From Rhizobiales bacterium IMCC20636 (lineage in GTDB: Bacteria > Pseudomonadota > Alphaproteobacteria > Rhizobiales > GCA-2746425): 64,000 nt of DNA. Location: assembly GCA_016865015.1 (NCBI GenBank), contig CP018226.1, positions 3,503,001 to 3,567,000 on the forward strand, given 5' to 3'. A program made the translations under genes and the position numbers. The notes beneath the pieces were generated by a model. The model had not been told where the DNA came from, made no database searches, and worked only from the letters and a program-made list of their open reading frames with translations. Shown one piece after another: positions 36,830 through 45,795 of this stretch (positions are counted from its first letter, which is position 1; each line of letters begins with the position of its first letter).

Positions 36830-38701
36830 ATGGCTTCAATTCCGGGATCGGAATCCCTGTTTACCGAACCGCTTATCCTTTTGGGCGCTGCTGCTTTGGC
36901 CGTGCCAATCTTCAAGCGGCTGGGATTTGGCTCGGTGCTTGGCTATCTCGCCGCAGGCGTGGTGATTGGTCCGGTGCTTCGGCTGATCACCGATAGCGCC
37001 TCCATTTTGAGAGTGGCAGAACTGGGCGTGGTGCTGCTGCTGTTCATCATCGGCCTTGAAATGAAGCCTGTCAGGCTTTGGGCCATGCGGCGCGATATTT
37101 TCGGGCTTGGGAGCGCACAGCTTCTTGTGACCGGTGCTGCGCTGAGCGGTATTGTCTATCTGTTTGGACAGAACTGGCAGGTCTCATTGGTGGTCGGTAT
37201 GGGGATGGCGCTGTCCTCAACCGCTATTGCGATCCAGACACTCAATGAGCGCGGCGAACTGTCCTCGCCCTATGGACAAAAAAGCTTCTCGATCCTGTTG
37301 CTTCAGGATCTTGCCATCGTGCCTTTGCTGGCTCTGGTTGCCGCATTGGCGCCACGCAGCCGAGGCGACGACGGTTCTTTCGGTTTGTCAGCCGCGTTCC
37401 TGGAGATCGGGCTGATCGCTGGAAGCGTCGTGTTGCTGGTGGTGATCGGGCGTTATCTTCTCAATCCCATGTTCCGCATTCTGGCCAACTCCAAGGCCCA
37501 TGAGATCATGACAGTCGCAGCGCTGCTGGTTGTTTTTGGCGCTGCCGCACTGGTGGAATTTGCGGGCATGTCCAGCGCCATGGGAGCATTTCTGGCCGGG
37601 GTCATGCTGGCAGATTCATCGTTCAGACATGAGCTGGAAGCCAATATCGAACCGTTTCGGGGTCTGTTGATGGGCCTGTTCTTCATGGCTGTCGGCATGA
37701 CACTTGATCTGGCCATCATCTCGGAAAACTGGATACTCATTGGCGCAACAGCCTTGCTGTTCATGAGCCTGAAAGCCAGCCTGCTCTATGGTCTGGGACG
37801 CCTGTTCGGCTTGGGGCATGCAGTGGCTGTCCGCGTGGCGATGTTGTTGCCCCAACATGGCGAATTTGCGTTCGTTCTGTTCACAGCCGCTGTATCATCC
37901 GGCCTGATGAACAGCACTGATGCCTCCATTCTGACCGCCGTTGCAACGATCACAATGGCTCTGACTCCGCTGACGATCAGCCTTGCCCCGAAACTCATTC
38001 CAACGGTTGCTGGTGAAGAAATCGAAGAGGATTTCTCTGAAGTAACGGGAAATGTCATCCTCATCAGCTTCGGACGTTTCGGACAGGTGGTGTCGCAGAT
38101 CTTGCTGGCCGAACGCATTGATGTGACCATCATCGACAACAATGCAGAACGCATCCGTAGCGCAGCAAAATTCGGCTTCAAGATTTACTATGGCGACGGT
38201 CGGCGGCTCGATGTCTTGCGCGCAGCCGGTCTGGAACGCGCCAGAATGGTCATCGTCTGCACCGATGGCGCGGCCCAGACATCGCAGGTGGTGCGAATGG
38301 TCCAGAAACATGCACCGCAGGCGAAAGTCTTTGCGCGCAGCAACGACCGGGCACATTCCATTGCCCTGCGCCACGCAACGGTGGATTACGAGATCCGCGA
38401 ATTTGTTGAATCGGCGATGCGTATGGGAACAGAAGCTCTCAAAGGTCTGGGTGTGCCACCGGAGCGTATTGAACAAATTTCTGAAGATGTTAGAAGGCAC
38501 GATGAACAACGGCTTCAGATGCAGGCCGATGGCGACCCCAATGGCGGTCGGCACAAATTGCATGTCAATACGGTTCAGCCGGAACCCTTGCTTGCACCTG
38601 GCCGTTCCGCAACGCCCCTTACTCAGGAAACCGGAGATCTGGTGGACGACAACAAGGACTGTTCCCCGGCCGAACGCCCGGAAGCGGTTCCCACTGTTTA
38701 G
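36830..38701 (+). CDS. Monovalent cation:proton antiporter, CPA2/Kef family
   Basis: A 623-residue protein: 12-13 membrane helices (about 10-385) of the Na+/H+ exchanger fold and a cytosolic TrkA-N (RCK) domain (about 405-525) that starts VILISFGRFGQVVSQILLAE and has the nucleotide-binding acidic DNNAER. Kef-type proteins expel K+ in exchange for H+ to acidify the cytoplasm under electrophile stress; the polar tail (about 550-623) is weakly conserved. GGAG precedes the ATG, 33 bases after sbtB, so cotranscription with the bicarbonate genes is plausible, which could join bicarbonate uptake to pH balance. Confidence 0.9.
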   Translation: MASIPGSESLFTEPLILLGAAALAVPIFKRLGFGSVLGYLAAGVVIGPVLRLITDSASILRVAELGVVLLLFIIGLEMKPVRLWAMRRDIFGLGSAQLLVTGAALSGIVYLFGQNWQVSLVVGMGMALSSTAIAIQTLNERGELSSPYGQKSFSILLLQDLAIVPLLALVAALAPRSRGDDGSFGLSAAFLEIGLIAGSVVLLVVIGRYLLNPMFRILANSKAHEIMTVAALLVVFGAAALVEFAGMSSAMGAFLAGVMLADSSFRHELEANIEPFRGLLMGLFFMAVGMTLDLAIISENWILIGATALLFMSLKASLLYGLGRLFGLGHAVAVRVAMLLPQHGEFAFVLFTAAVSSGLMNSTDASILTAVATITMALTPLTISLAPKLIPTVAGEEIEEDFSEVTGNVILISFGRFGQVVSQILLAERIDVTIIDNNAERIRSAAKFGFKIYYGDGRRLDVLRAAGLERARMVIVCTDGAAQTSQVVRMVQKHAPQAKVFARSNDRAHSIALRHATVDYEIREFVESAMRMGTEALKGLGVPPERIEQISEDVRRHDEQRLQMQADGDPNGGRHKLHVNTVQPEPLLAPGRSATPLTQETGDLVDDNKDCSPAERPEAVPTV

Positions 38702-38734
38702 TTCCCGAAATATCTCTCACAGACTGGATGACGC

Positions 38735-40189
38735 ATGACCGGCAGTGAAAAGCCTGACGCAACTGGTGCTTCTGCAGGCGCGCCTCCGAAAGCGCGCTTT
38801 GTCGAAGGCTCGACCATGCGGCATGTGGTGGTCATGACCGCAACCGGATCTGTTGGCCTGATGGCAGTGTTTCTAGTTGATTTCGCCAATCTGTTTTACA
38901 TCGCGCAACTCGGTCAGCAGAACCTGGCCGCAGCCATCGGTTATGCCGGAACCATCCTGTTTTTCAATGTGTCGATTTGCATTGGCATCACCATTGCAGC
39001 AACCGCCCTTGTCTCGCGTTATATCGGGCAGGGAGAACGTGAGCGAGCCCGCCACATGGCAGGTTCTGCGCTCGCATTCATTGTGCTGGTGACGATTGCG
39101 GTTGCCGCATTGATCATTGCATTTGCTGACCCTGCCCTGTCTCTGCTGGGAGCCACTGGCGAAACCAAATCAATCGCACGCGGATTTTTGCTGATTGTCC
39201 TGCCATCCATGCCGATCATGGGTTTTGGCATGTGTCTCAGCGGATTGTTACGGGCGCAGGGCGATGCAAAACGCGCCATGTATGTGACATTGGGGGCCGG
39301 TTTTGCCGCCGCCTTACTCGATCCGCTGTTTATTTTCGGCTTTGATCTGGGCGTAACCGGCGCGGCAATTGCCACCGTCTGCTCACGCATAATCATGGTC
39401 ATGATCGGGCTGCATGGTGCCATAAGAATTCATGATCTGGTCAATATGCCCTCAGTCAGTGGCATGATGGAAGATGCCAGCGCGCTATCCGGCATTGCCT
39501 TGCCCGCAGTGCTGACCAATATTGCGACACCAGTCGGCAACGCCTACATCACCGGTGCAATCGCGCCCTATGGTGATGACGCTGTTGCCGGATGGGCTGT
39601 GATCGGACGTATCATCCCGGTTGCGTTTGGCGCCATATTTGCCTTGTCAGGCGCGATTGGCCCGATTCTGGGGCAAAATTTCGGTGCGAAAAAATTCGAT
39701 CGAGTCCGCGAGGCGATGGGCAATGCGCTTATCATGATGATCGGCTATTGTCTGGTGGTGTGGGGCATATTGTTCCTGTTGCAGGGATTTGTCATTTCGA
39801 TATTCGATGCAACCGACGACGCTGCCGAGCTGATCGGCTTTTTCTGTACCATCGCGGCCTTTGGATTTTTGTTCAATGGTGGCCTGTTTGTGGCCAATGC
39901 AGCCTTCAATAATCTTGGGTTTCCAACGCTGTCGACCCTGTTCAACTGGGGGAAGGCAACCATCGGAACCATTCCTTTCGTCTGGGCCGGCTCGGTATGG
40001 ATGGGGGCAACCGGGGTTCTGCTGGGGCAGGCCGTGGGCGCTCTGATTTTTGGACTTGCATCAGTCATTGTCTGTTTCAGAGTGCTGAAGACAATCGACA
40101 CAAAGGACCCGGACGAGCGCAAACCACCCTTGTGGCGCAGTGGGGCTTCCCCATTTTCCAGCGCCAAGAGTGCCACTCTTCACAATTGA
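38735..40189 (+). CDS. MATE family efflux transporter
   Basis: A 484-residue protein with 12 membrane helices in two six-helix halves. Typical parts are MTATGSVGLMAVFLVDFANL near the start, IGYAGTILFFNVSICIGI, the LLRAQGDAKRAMYVT loop and, in the second half, LSGAIGPILGQNFGAKKFDR. MATE pumps export cationic drugs or metabolites against Na+ or H+. A 35-residue polar N-terminal region precedes the first helix. It is 33 bases after the Kef-type gene and 47 bases before the DUF2093 gene, on the same strand. Confidence 0.9.
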   Translation: MTGSEKPDATGASAGAPPKARFVEGSTMRHVVVMTATGSVGLMAVFLVDFANLFYIAQLGQQNLAAAIGYAGTILFFNVSICIGITIAATALVSRYIGQGERERARHMAGSALAFIVLVTIAVAALIIAFADPALSLLGATGETKSIARGFLLIVLPSMPIMGFGMCLSGLLRAQGDAKRAMYVTLGAGFAAALLDPLFIFGFDLGVTGAAIATVCSRIIMVMIGLHGAIRIHDLVNMPSVSGMMEDASALSGIALPAVLTNIATPVGNAYITGAIAPYGDDAVAGWAVIGRIIPVAFGAIFALSGAIGPILGQNFGAKKFDRVREAMGNALIMMIGYCLVVWGILFLLQGFVISIFDATDDAAELIGFFCTIAAFGFLFNGGLFVANAAFNNLGFPTLSTLFNWGKATIGTIPFVWAGSVWMGATGVLLGQAVGALIFGLASVIVCFRVLKTIDTKDPDERKPPLWRSGASPFSSAKSATLHN

Positions 40190-40236
40190 GTCTTGAAGCT
40201 CTATATCGAACACTTACTAGCCTGAGGACATATAAA

Positions 40237-40461
40237 ATGCTGGATCAACTGACCCCTTTTGGCGGCGCTTTGGCGCAGTTGGAATACCTGCCCAATGATT
40301 TTCATGTCATGCACCCTGGCAGCCATGTGAAATGCGCCGTTACCGGAGCGCTGATAGAACTTGAAGAATTGAAATACTGGAGTGTGGCCCGCCAGGAAGC
40401 CTACGCCACGATTGATGCCTCGCTCAAAGCGGAACTTTTCGCTCGCCAGCACCGTTCATAA
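40237..40461 (+). CDS. DUF2093 family protein
   Basis: A 74-residue protein with the compact DUF2093 signature: LEYLPNDFHVMHPGSHVKCA, VTGALIELEELKYWS and RQEAYATIDASLKAEL. The family is small, found in Alphaproteobacteria and functionally unknown. I start at ATG 40237, with GAGGA nine bases upstream; a much longer frame in phase runs back through the MATE gene and is spurious. Its last 38 bases overlap the 3' end of lpxK on the other strand, a frequent pairing in Rhizobiales. Confidence 0.88.
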   Translation: MLDQLTPFGGALAQLEYLPNDFHVMHPGSHVKCAVTGALIELEELKYWSVARQEAYATIDASLKAELFARQHRS

Positions 40462-41485
40462 GGCCGCGCAGCAGGTCAATCATGCTCTCAGGATTTTGCC
40501 ATTCAACGCGAATTTTCAAAACCTTCGTAACCTGACGCAATTCGGCACCGTAGGTGTGGTTTGGCGCTGACAACAACCTGACATAATCTTTCTCTGTGGT
40601 GATCGGATCAGCCTCGCGCGAGCGACATCTGGACAGGATTTTCTCCGCATCCAGTTCTGTAAATTCATGGTGATCCGGAAAGGTAATAGTCTCCATAACG
40701 TCCAGATTCGCAGTCGCCAAAGAGGAAAAGAATTTCTCCGGTCGCCCAATGCCGGAATAGGCAACAAAGCGTCGGCCTGCGAATTCCTGCGGGATTTGAT
40801 CAGCGACAATCCTGCCACGATAGAGGGGAATATCATATCGCTCGGCAGCCTTTTCAATTTCACCCAACTGCGCGCCATCCCCAAGAGCAATGATCGCGGA
40901 GGCGTGTATCAACTGACTGCTCACCGGAGCGCGCAGCGGGCCGGCAGGGCAACACAGACCGTTGCCCCAGCCCGTTTGCGTATCCGCCACGACGAGCGAC
41001 AGATCCTTGTGCAGTGATGGGTTCTGAAAACCGTCATCCATCAAAATGACATCAACACCAGCTTCAGCCAACAAGGCAGCCCCGGCAGGTCTGTCGGCAG
41101 AAATTACCGTCGGGACAACCTTTGCATAGAGCAAGGCTTCATCCCCGACCTGTCCGGCATTGTGCCCCGCACTGTGATCAGCTTTGACACGAAGCGGGCC
41201 TTTTTCCGATCCACCATATCCGCGCAGCAAGACACCGGGATTGTGACCAAGTGTCATGAGGTCATGGGCCAGAGCCAGGGTTGTTGGCGTCTTCCCGGCG
41301 CCACCCAGAACAAGATTTCCAACACACAGGACCGGGATTCCAGCTTTGCCGTTTGGGGCCTGCGACATGCGCAGGGTCGTCAGCCATCCATAAAGTGCCC
41401 CAATGGGAGACAGCAACCTTGCAGCGATTGTCGGTGTAGGCTGCCACCAGAATTCTGGCGCTGACAGATCAGGACGGACCATCAT
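40424..41485 (-). CDS. lpxK: Tetraacyldisaccharide 4'-kinase LpxK
   Basis: A 353-residue inner-membrane kinase that adds the 4'-phosphate to the lipid A disaccharide. N-terminal hydrophobic anchor (about 20-40), then the P-loop VGNLVLGGAGKTPTTLAL with GGAGKTPT at 61-68, ADRPAGAALLAEAGVDVILM, DDGFQNP with the catalytic aspartates, and GRRFVAYSGIGRPEKFF. The start overlaps the waaA stop by 3-4 bases, so the pair is coupled. It is the last gene of the minus-strand lipid A/Kdo run. Confidence 0.94.
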   Translation of the reverse strand: MMVRPDLSAPEFWWQPTPTIAARLLSPIGALYGWLTTLRMSQAPNGKAGIPVLCVGNLVLGGAGKTPTTLALAHDLMTLGHNPGVLLRGYGGSEKGPLRVKADHSAGHNAGQVGDEALLYAKVVPTVISADRPAGAALLAEAGVDVILMDDGFQNPSLHKDLSLVVADTQTGWGNGLCCPAGPLRAPVSSQLIHASAIIALGDGAQLGEIEKAAERYDIPLYRGRIVADQIPQEFAGRRFVAYSGIGRPEKFFSSLATANLDVMETITFPDHHEFTELDAEKILSRCRSREADPITTEKDYVRLLSAPNHTYGAELRQVTKVLKIRVEWQNPESMIDLLRGLMNGAGERKVPL

Positions 41486-42813
41486 GCTGCCGTATTGCGA
41501 GGATGTTTGATCAAATCCGCACTTTTCCTGATCGCGCGCAACAGGGTCGGCTCAAGAGCAGACAGGCTGCGGTCAACCGCCCCCCCGACATTGTCGAGCG
41601 ACTTTGTGGCGTTGGTGGCGAGTGCTTTTGTGTAAAGCGGATCAGACAGACAACGTGTAACAGCGGCAGCGATTTCTACAGCATCATGCACGATCACGCA
41701 GGCCTCAGCGCCTTCCAGAACGCCAAACACTTCGCGAAAATTGAAGACATGCGGGCCACTGAGAACCGCACAGCCCTGCTGCACCGCTTCAATAGGATTG
41801 TGACCGCCAATCGGCTCAAGTGATCCACCGACCAGAGCCGCAGGGGCTATGGAATAAAACAGGCCAAGTTCGCCCATCGTATCCGCCACATAAAGCTCAC
41901 AAGCTGCAGTGGGATTTCCAGAAGCCGTCCGCAACTCGGCGCTGATGCCCAGACTTTTGGCGAGTTCAACAATTTCTGCGCCGCGTCGTGGATGCCGAGG
42001 CACGATACAGCTCAGCAAATCAGGAATAGATTGTCGCAGAATCTGATATGCCTTGAGAATAATTTCATCCTCGCCGCTATGGGTGCTGGTCGCCAGAAAG
42101 ATGGGACGACCAGCAATATCGCGCTTTAGTGTCGCCAGTTGATCAGGGTCGATGTCGGGAGCCGGAGAATCATATTTCAGGTTTCCGGTGATCGTGACCC
42201 TTTCTGCGCCCAGCTCCTGGAACCGCAGCAAATCTTCATCGCCTCGAACCAGTACCTGGTCGATTCGCCCAAACAGAGATGGCGTGGCTGATCTGAATTT
42301 GCGCCAGCGTCGAAAGGACCGATCGGACATCCGACCATTGACAATAGCCAATGGGATTTTGCGAACAGACAATGCCTTGATCGTCATCGGCCAAATTTCG
42401 GATTCGGCAAAAATGGCCAGACTGGGCTGCCAGTGATCGAGAAACTTCTGAATGATCGACGGCACGTCAAACGGGGCGTATTGATGCAGGATCAAAGGGT
42501 TTGCCGATGCCTTGTCGTCCAGTATTTGCGCTGCTGTTGTCGTCACCGTGGTGACTAACACCGTGAACCCGCGTTCTGTGAGCGCGGTACATAGTGGCAA
42601 AATCGCATTTGTTTCTCCCACACTGGCCGCGTGAACCCAGGCGAGCGGACCATCGGGTCGGGGCTTGGCTGTCTGTGCAAGACGTTCCTGATGTCGTTGC
42701 CTATCTTCCTTGCCAGCGCGTATACGTCGGGCAATGAAAAGCGGTAAAAACGGTCGCGCCGCCTGGGTCGCCAGCCAGTATGTCTGAAGCGCGAGATCAC
42801 CGAGCATTCGCAT
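41482..42813 (-). CDS. waaA: Kdo transferase WaaA (KdtA)
   Basis: A 443-residue membrane-anchored GT30 glycosyltransferase that transfers Kdo from CMP-Kdo to the lipid A precursor. Landmarks are a membrane-proximal N-terminus, GPLAWVHAASVGETNAILPL, the HQYAPFDVP motif, FAESEIWPMTIKAL, LATSTHSGEDEIILKAY and the PIGGHNPIEAVQQGCAVLSG nucleotide-sugar loop. The N-terminal block SVGE holds the usual catalytic glutamate. It lies between the DUF374 acyltransferase (one-base overlap with its stop region) and lpxK. Confidence 0.94.
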   Translation of the reverse strand: MRMLGDLALQTYWLATQAARPFLPLFIARRIRAGKEDRQRHQERLAQTAKPRPDGPLAWVHAASVGETNAILPLCTALTERGFTVLVTTVTTTAAQILDDKASANPLILHQYAPFDVPSIIQKFLDHWQPSLAIFAESEIWPMTIKALSVRKIPLAIVNGRMSDRSFRRWRKFRSATPSLFGRIDQVLVRGDEDLLRFQELGAERVTITGNLKYDSPAPDIDPDQLATLKRDIAGRPIFLATSTHSGEDEIILKAYQILRQSIPDLLSCIVPRHPRRGAEIVELAKSLGISAELRTASGNPTAACELYVADTMGELGLFYSIAPAALVGGSLEPIGGHNPIEAVQQGCAVLSGPHVFNFREVFGVLEGAEACVIVHDAVEIAAAVTRCLSDPLYTKALATNATKSLDNVGGAVDRSLSALEPTLLRAIRKSADLIKHPRNTAA

Positions 42814-43520
42814 TAAGGATTTCTTCCCACAATCTGATAGGCGTCAGCATAAGCCTGATTGAGCGATGTTTCCAATTCCAATCGGGCAGTTTCCTGTGTT
42901 TCCTCATCCGCATCCGCGGCAACCCGCACCAGATCACCAGCGACAAATATTCCGTGGCCAAACGGCAAGGTGATGACGGACCGGTCCCAGGTATCCAGCC
43001 TTTTGAAACGCGACGAGGCAAATGCCACCGGAAGGATGGGCCGTCCTGACAATCGTGCAAGCGTGATGATGCCCGGGCTTGCCTTGCGGGAAATCCCCCT
43101 TGGGATATCCGCTGTCATGCTGACACTGATGCCATCCTTCAATGACCGGACCATCGCAAGAAGCCCTTTTGCGCCGCCCTTGCCGACCGTTCGCCGGTCT
43201 TTTTGTCGTCCACCGGAGCCGCGAATAACCTCCATGCCGAGCATTTTTGCGGCAATTGCATTAATCTCGCCGTCCCGGGCGTTGGAAATCAGAACCTGAA
43301 CCCGATGGTCCTTGCGCCGGGCAAAAGGAAGCATGAAGTGCTCACCGTGCCACATCGTCACGATCACCGGCATATCGTGATCTATCAGAGCATAAATGTT
43401 GTCAGGTTTGGAGCTGATGCGGTTTGTCCAGCCGACAAGTAGAAGATACGCCCCGGCACACCGTCCCAGCACAGTCTGGACGATCTTTGAACTTGCCCAT
43501 CGCTTCATGCGTTTGCGCAT
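42813..43520 (-). CDS. DUF374 lysophospholipid acyltransferase-like protein
   Basis: A 235-residue protein of DUF374, an acyltransferase-fold family common beside Kdo and lipid A genes in Alphaproteobacteria. Visible blocks: VIVTMWHGEHFMLPFARR with the HxxxxD-like catalytic pattern shifted to H-G-E-H, VLISNARDGEINAIAAKMLG, RGSGGRQKDRRTVGKGG and MTADIPRGISRKASPGII. The donor and acceptor are unknown; secondary acylation of lipid A is one candidate, shared with non-LpxL enzymes. It starts three bases after the MsbA-like gene and ends at the waaA start. Confidence 0.82.
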   Translation of the reverse strand: MRKRMKRWASSKIVQTVLGRCAGAYLLLVGWTNRISSKPDNIYALIDHDMPVIVTMWHGEHFMLPFARRKDHRVQVLISNARDGEINAIAAKMLGMEVIRGSGGRQKDRRTVGKGGAKGLLAMVRSLKDGISVSMTADIPRGISRKASPGIITLARLSGRPILPVAFASSRFKRLDTWDRSVITLPFGHGIFVAGDLVRVAADADEETQETARLELETSLNQAYADAYQIVGRNP

Positions 43521-43523
43521 CGG

Positions 43524-45443
43524 TCAGGAGACAACCTGTTGTTGTTGTTGATCAACCTTATCTGCCGAAGACTGTTCTGATACTTGATCATCGAATGATT
43601 CTGCCGAATTACCACTAAACTGGCTCTCGCAGAATGCCGAATAGAGCCCATCCTTGGCAATCAGTTCATCATGCGTGCCGCTTTCGACAAGCCGACCCTT
43701 GTCCAATACGCAAATCAAATCGGCATCGCGCACTGTGGTCAGCCTGTGCGCAATCATCAAGACCGTGCGGCCCACGAACAGGGTTTCCAAAGCTTTTTGG
43801 ATTTTGGCCTCGCTGCTGGCATCAAGTGCACTTGTCGGCTCATCCAGCAACAGCACCGGCGCTGATTTGAGTAATGCCCTTGCGATGGCAACCCGCTGGC
43901 GCTGGCCACCGGACAACAGCGAGCCGGCCTCGCCGACATTGGTGTCGTAGCCAAAAGGTAAGTCTTCAATGAATTCATGGGCAGCAGCAGCTTCTGCCGC
44001 ATCACGAAGCTGTTCTTCCGTGACATTCAGCATGCCATATTCAATATTTGCTCGCACCGTATCGTCAAACAGAATTGGATCCTGCGTCAGAAGTGCCGTC
44101 CCGGCGCGCACGCTTGAAATGCTTTTTGTTGCAATATCCTGGCCATCGATCAACACCCGACCCTTGATCGGATCGAAGAACCGCATGGTCAGGTTCATCA
44201 ATGTGGTCTTGCCAGACCCGCTGGGACCGACAAGTGCCACTTTCTTGCCTGCCGGAATGGTCAGGGAAAAATCCTGAAGGACCATGTTCTCATCATCATA
44301 GGCGTAGCTGACATCCTCGAAGGTGATCTCGCCCTTCGTGATGTCCAACGGTCCGGCACTGTTGTCATCATTGATCTTGGGTGCGTGATCGATCAGTGTA
44401 AAAATCCGTTTTGCGGCCTCCGTGCCCTGCGTCAATTGCCCCTGCAACGCAGCCAATGCCTTGAGCGGCTGATAGGCCAGCATGGCGGCGGTCATGAATC
44501 CTGAAAAACTGCCCAGGCTCAAATTGCCGTTGATGCCCTGCCAGCCACCATACAAAATTGCTCCAGCAAACCCCACACCTGTCAGCGCTTCGGTCACTGG
44601 CCCCATGGCAGATTGCGCACGAGCCTTGCGCATAAGGTGCGAGATGATGCGGCGGATGGAATGCGCGAACCTGGCTTCCTCCAGATCCTCCTGCCCATAG
44701 GCCTTGATGATGCGAACACCACGCAACATCTGCCCGATAATCGAGGACAGATCGCCGGTTTCGCGCAGCATTCCGCGTGTTGACTTCCGAATTTTCGAGC
44801 GTTGCCGACCCATGAAATAAATCGCGAAAGGTGCCCCAACGAGCACCAACAGGGCCAAAAACCAATCCAGCACAAACATGGCACCGACCAAAAATATAGC
44901 CGTCAATCCGTTCTTGACCAAAGATGTCAAGGTTCCGGCTGCGGCATCATTGACCATGCCGACGTCGGTCATGAAAGCAGACACAAAGCGTCCACTGTTC
45001 ATGGCCTCTAGATAACCGATATCCGCGCGTGTGAGGCTCTGGAACATATCAATGCGCAGAGCACCCACGACCTCGTTTGAAATCTTGGCCATGGAAATGC
45101 GGCTGACATATTCCCCGCCTGCCCGCAGGATCATGATGCCCATTACCACCAAGGGCAGAATAAACAAAAGGCCCTGATCCTTGGCAACAAACACCTTGTC
45201 TATGACCTGCTGCATCATGAAGGGCAGCGCGCCTGTGGTGGCAGCCATGAAAACCATCGCCGTGAGCGCAACAGCAAGGTACTTCCACAGCGGCTTCAGA
45301 TATACTTTTGCAATGCGGCGGATCAGTTCGTTGATTGTGAAATCGACAGCATCGAGAGCATCCGCGCCTCGCGAAAAGCGAGCGGGTGCCAGCAAATCGA
45401 TTTCAGCCTGGGTTTTGGACTTCTTATTTTTTGACTTTGCCAA
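43524..45443 (-). CDS. ABC transporter, fused permease and ATPase (MsbA-like)
   Basis: A 639-residue half-transporter. A six-helix permease domain (about 50-345) is followed by the ATPase: Walker A GPSGSGKT (406-413), signature LSGGQ (510-514), Walker B LLLDEP (531-536) and the H-loop AHRLTT. In this operon, with Kdo and lipid A genes, flipping a lipid A precursor or another envelope lipid across the inner membrane is the natural inference, but type-IV-fold exporters cannot be assigned by sequence alone. The last 35 residues are acidic and Gln-rich (DQQQQQ near the end). Confidence 0.9.
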   Translation of the reverse strand: MAKSKNKKSKTQAEIDLLAPARFSRGADALDAVDFTINELIRRIAKVYLKPLWKYLAVALTAMVFMAATTGALPFMMQQVIDKVFVAKDQGLLFILPLVVMGIMILRAGGEYVSRISMAKISNEVVGALRIDMFQSLTRADIGYLEAMNSGRFVSAFMTDVGMVNDAAAGTLTSLVKNGLTAIFLVGAMFVLDWFLALLVLVGAPFAIYFMGRQRSKIRKSTRGMLRETGDLSSIIGQMLRGVRIIKAYGQEDLEEARFAHSIRRIISHLMRKARAQSAMGPVTEALTGVGFAGAILYGGWQGINGNLSLGSFSGFMTAAMLAYQPLKALAALQGQLTQGTEAAKRIFTLIDHAPKINDDNSAGPLDITKGEITFEDVSYAYDDENMVLQDFSLTIPAGKKVALVGPSGSGKTTLMNLTMRFFDPIKGRVLIDGQDIATKSISSVRAGTALLTQDPILFDDTVRANIEYGMLNVTEEQLRDAAEAAAAHEFIEDLPFGYDTNVGEAGSLLSGGQRQRVAIARALLKSAPVLLLDEPTSALDASSEAKIQKALETLFVGRTVLMIAHRLTTVRDADLICVLDKGRLVESGTHDELIAKDGLYSAFCESQFSGNSAESFDDQVSEQSSADKVDQQQQQVVS

Positions 45444-45500
45444 ATCTATACCAGCCTTCTGCCACTGAAGTCTTCTGCCATTGGGCCAGAGTTCGGATAC

Positions 45501-45731
45501 CTACGCGGCATTCGGGTCCATCAGACGATGCAAGTGCACTATGAAATAGCGCATCTGAGCATTGTCCACGGTCATTTGTGCCTTGGTTTTCCAGGCATTA
45601 TAGGCCGTCGCATAGTTTGGAAAGATGCCGACGACATCAAGGTCTTCCAGATCCTTGAACTCAATGTTGCTGATATCTTCCAACTCACCGCCGAAAACGA
45701 GGTGCAACAATTGTTCTTCACGGTCACTCAT
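45501..45731 (-). CDS. DUF4170 family protein
   Basis: A 76-residue protein matching DUF4170: LHLVFGGELEDISNIEFKDL, LDVVGIFPNYATAYNAWKTK, AQMTVDNAQMRYFIVHLHRL. The family is short, alphaproteobacterial and typically encoded beside cysQ, as here; its function is unknown. No membrane segment is present. It lies between cysQ and the MsbA-like ABC gene on the same strand, with gaps of about 60 bases on each side. Confidence 0.9.
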   Translation of the reverse strand: MSDREEQLLHLVFGGELEDISNIEFKDLEDLDVVGIFPNYATAYNAWKTKAQMTVDNAQMRYFIVHLHRLMDPNAA

Positions 45732-45795
45732 GGTCTTTCAATCCTTACCGGTTATGGGCGCAGGCGTTTTCCGGGCGCAGACTCTGATCTATTGA

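Noticed and set aside
39997-40461. 154-codon frame that includes the DUF2093 protein
   Set aside because: The upstream half overlaps the MATE gene out of frame. The DUF2093 signature begins at ATG 40237, which has its own GAGGA.
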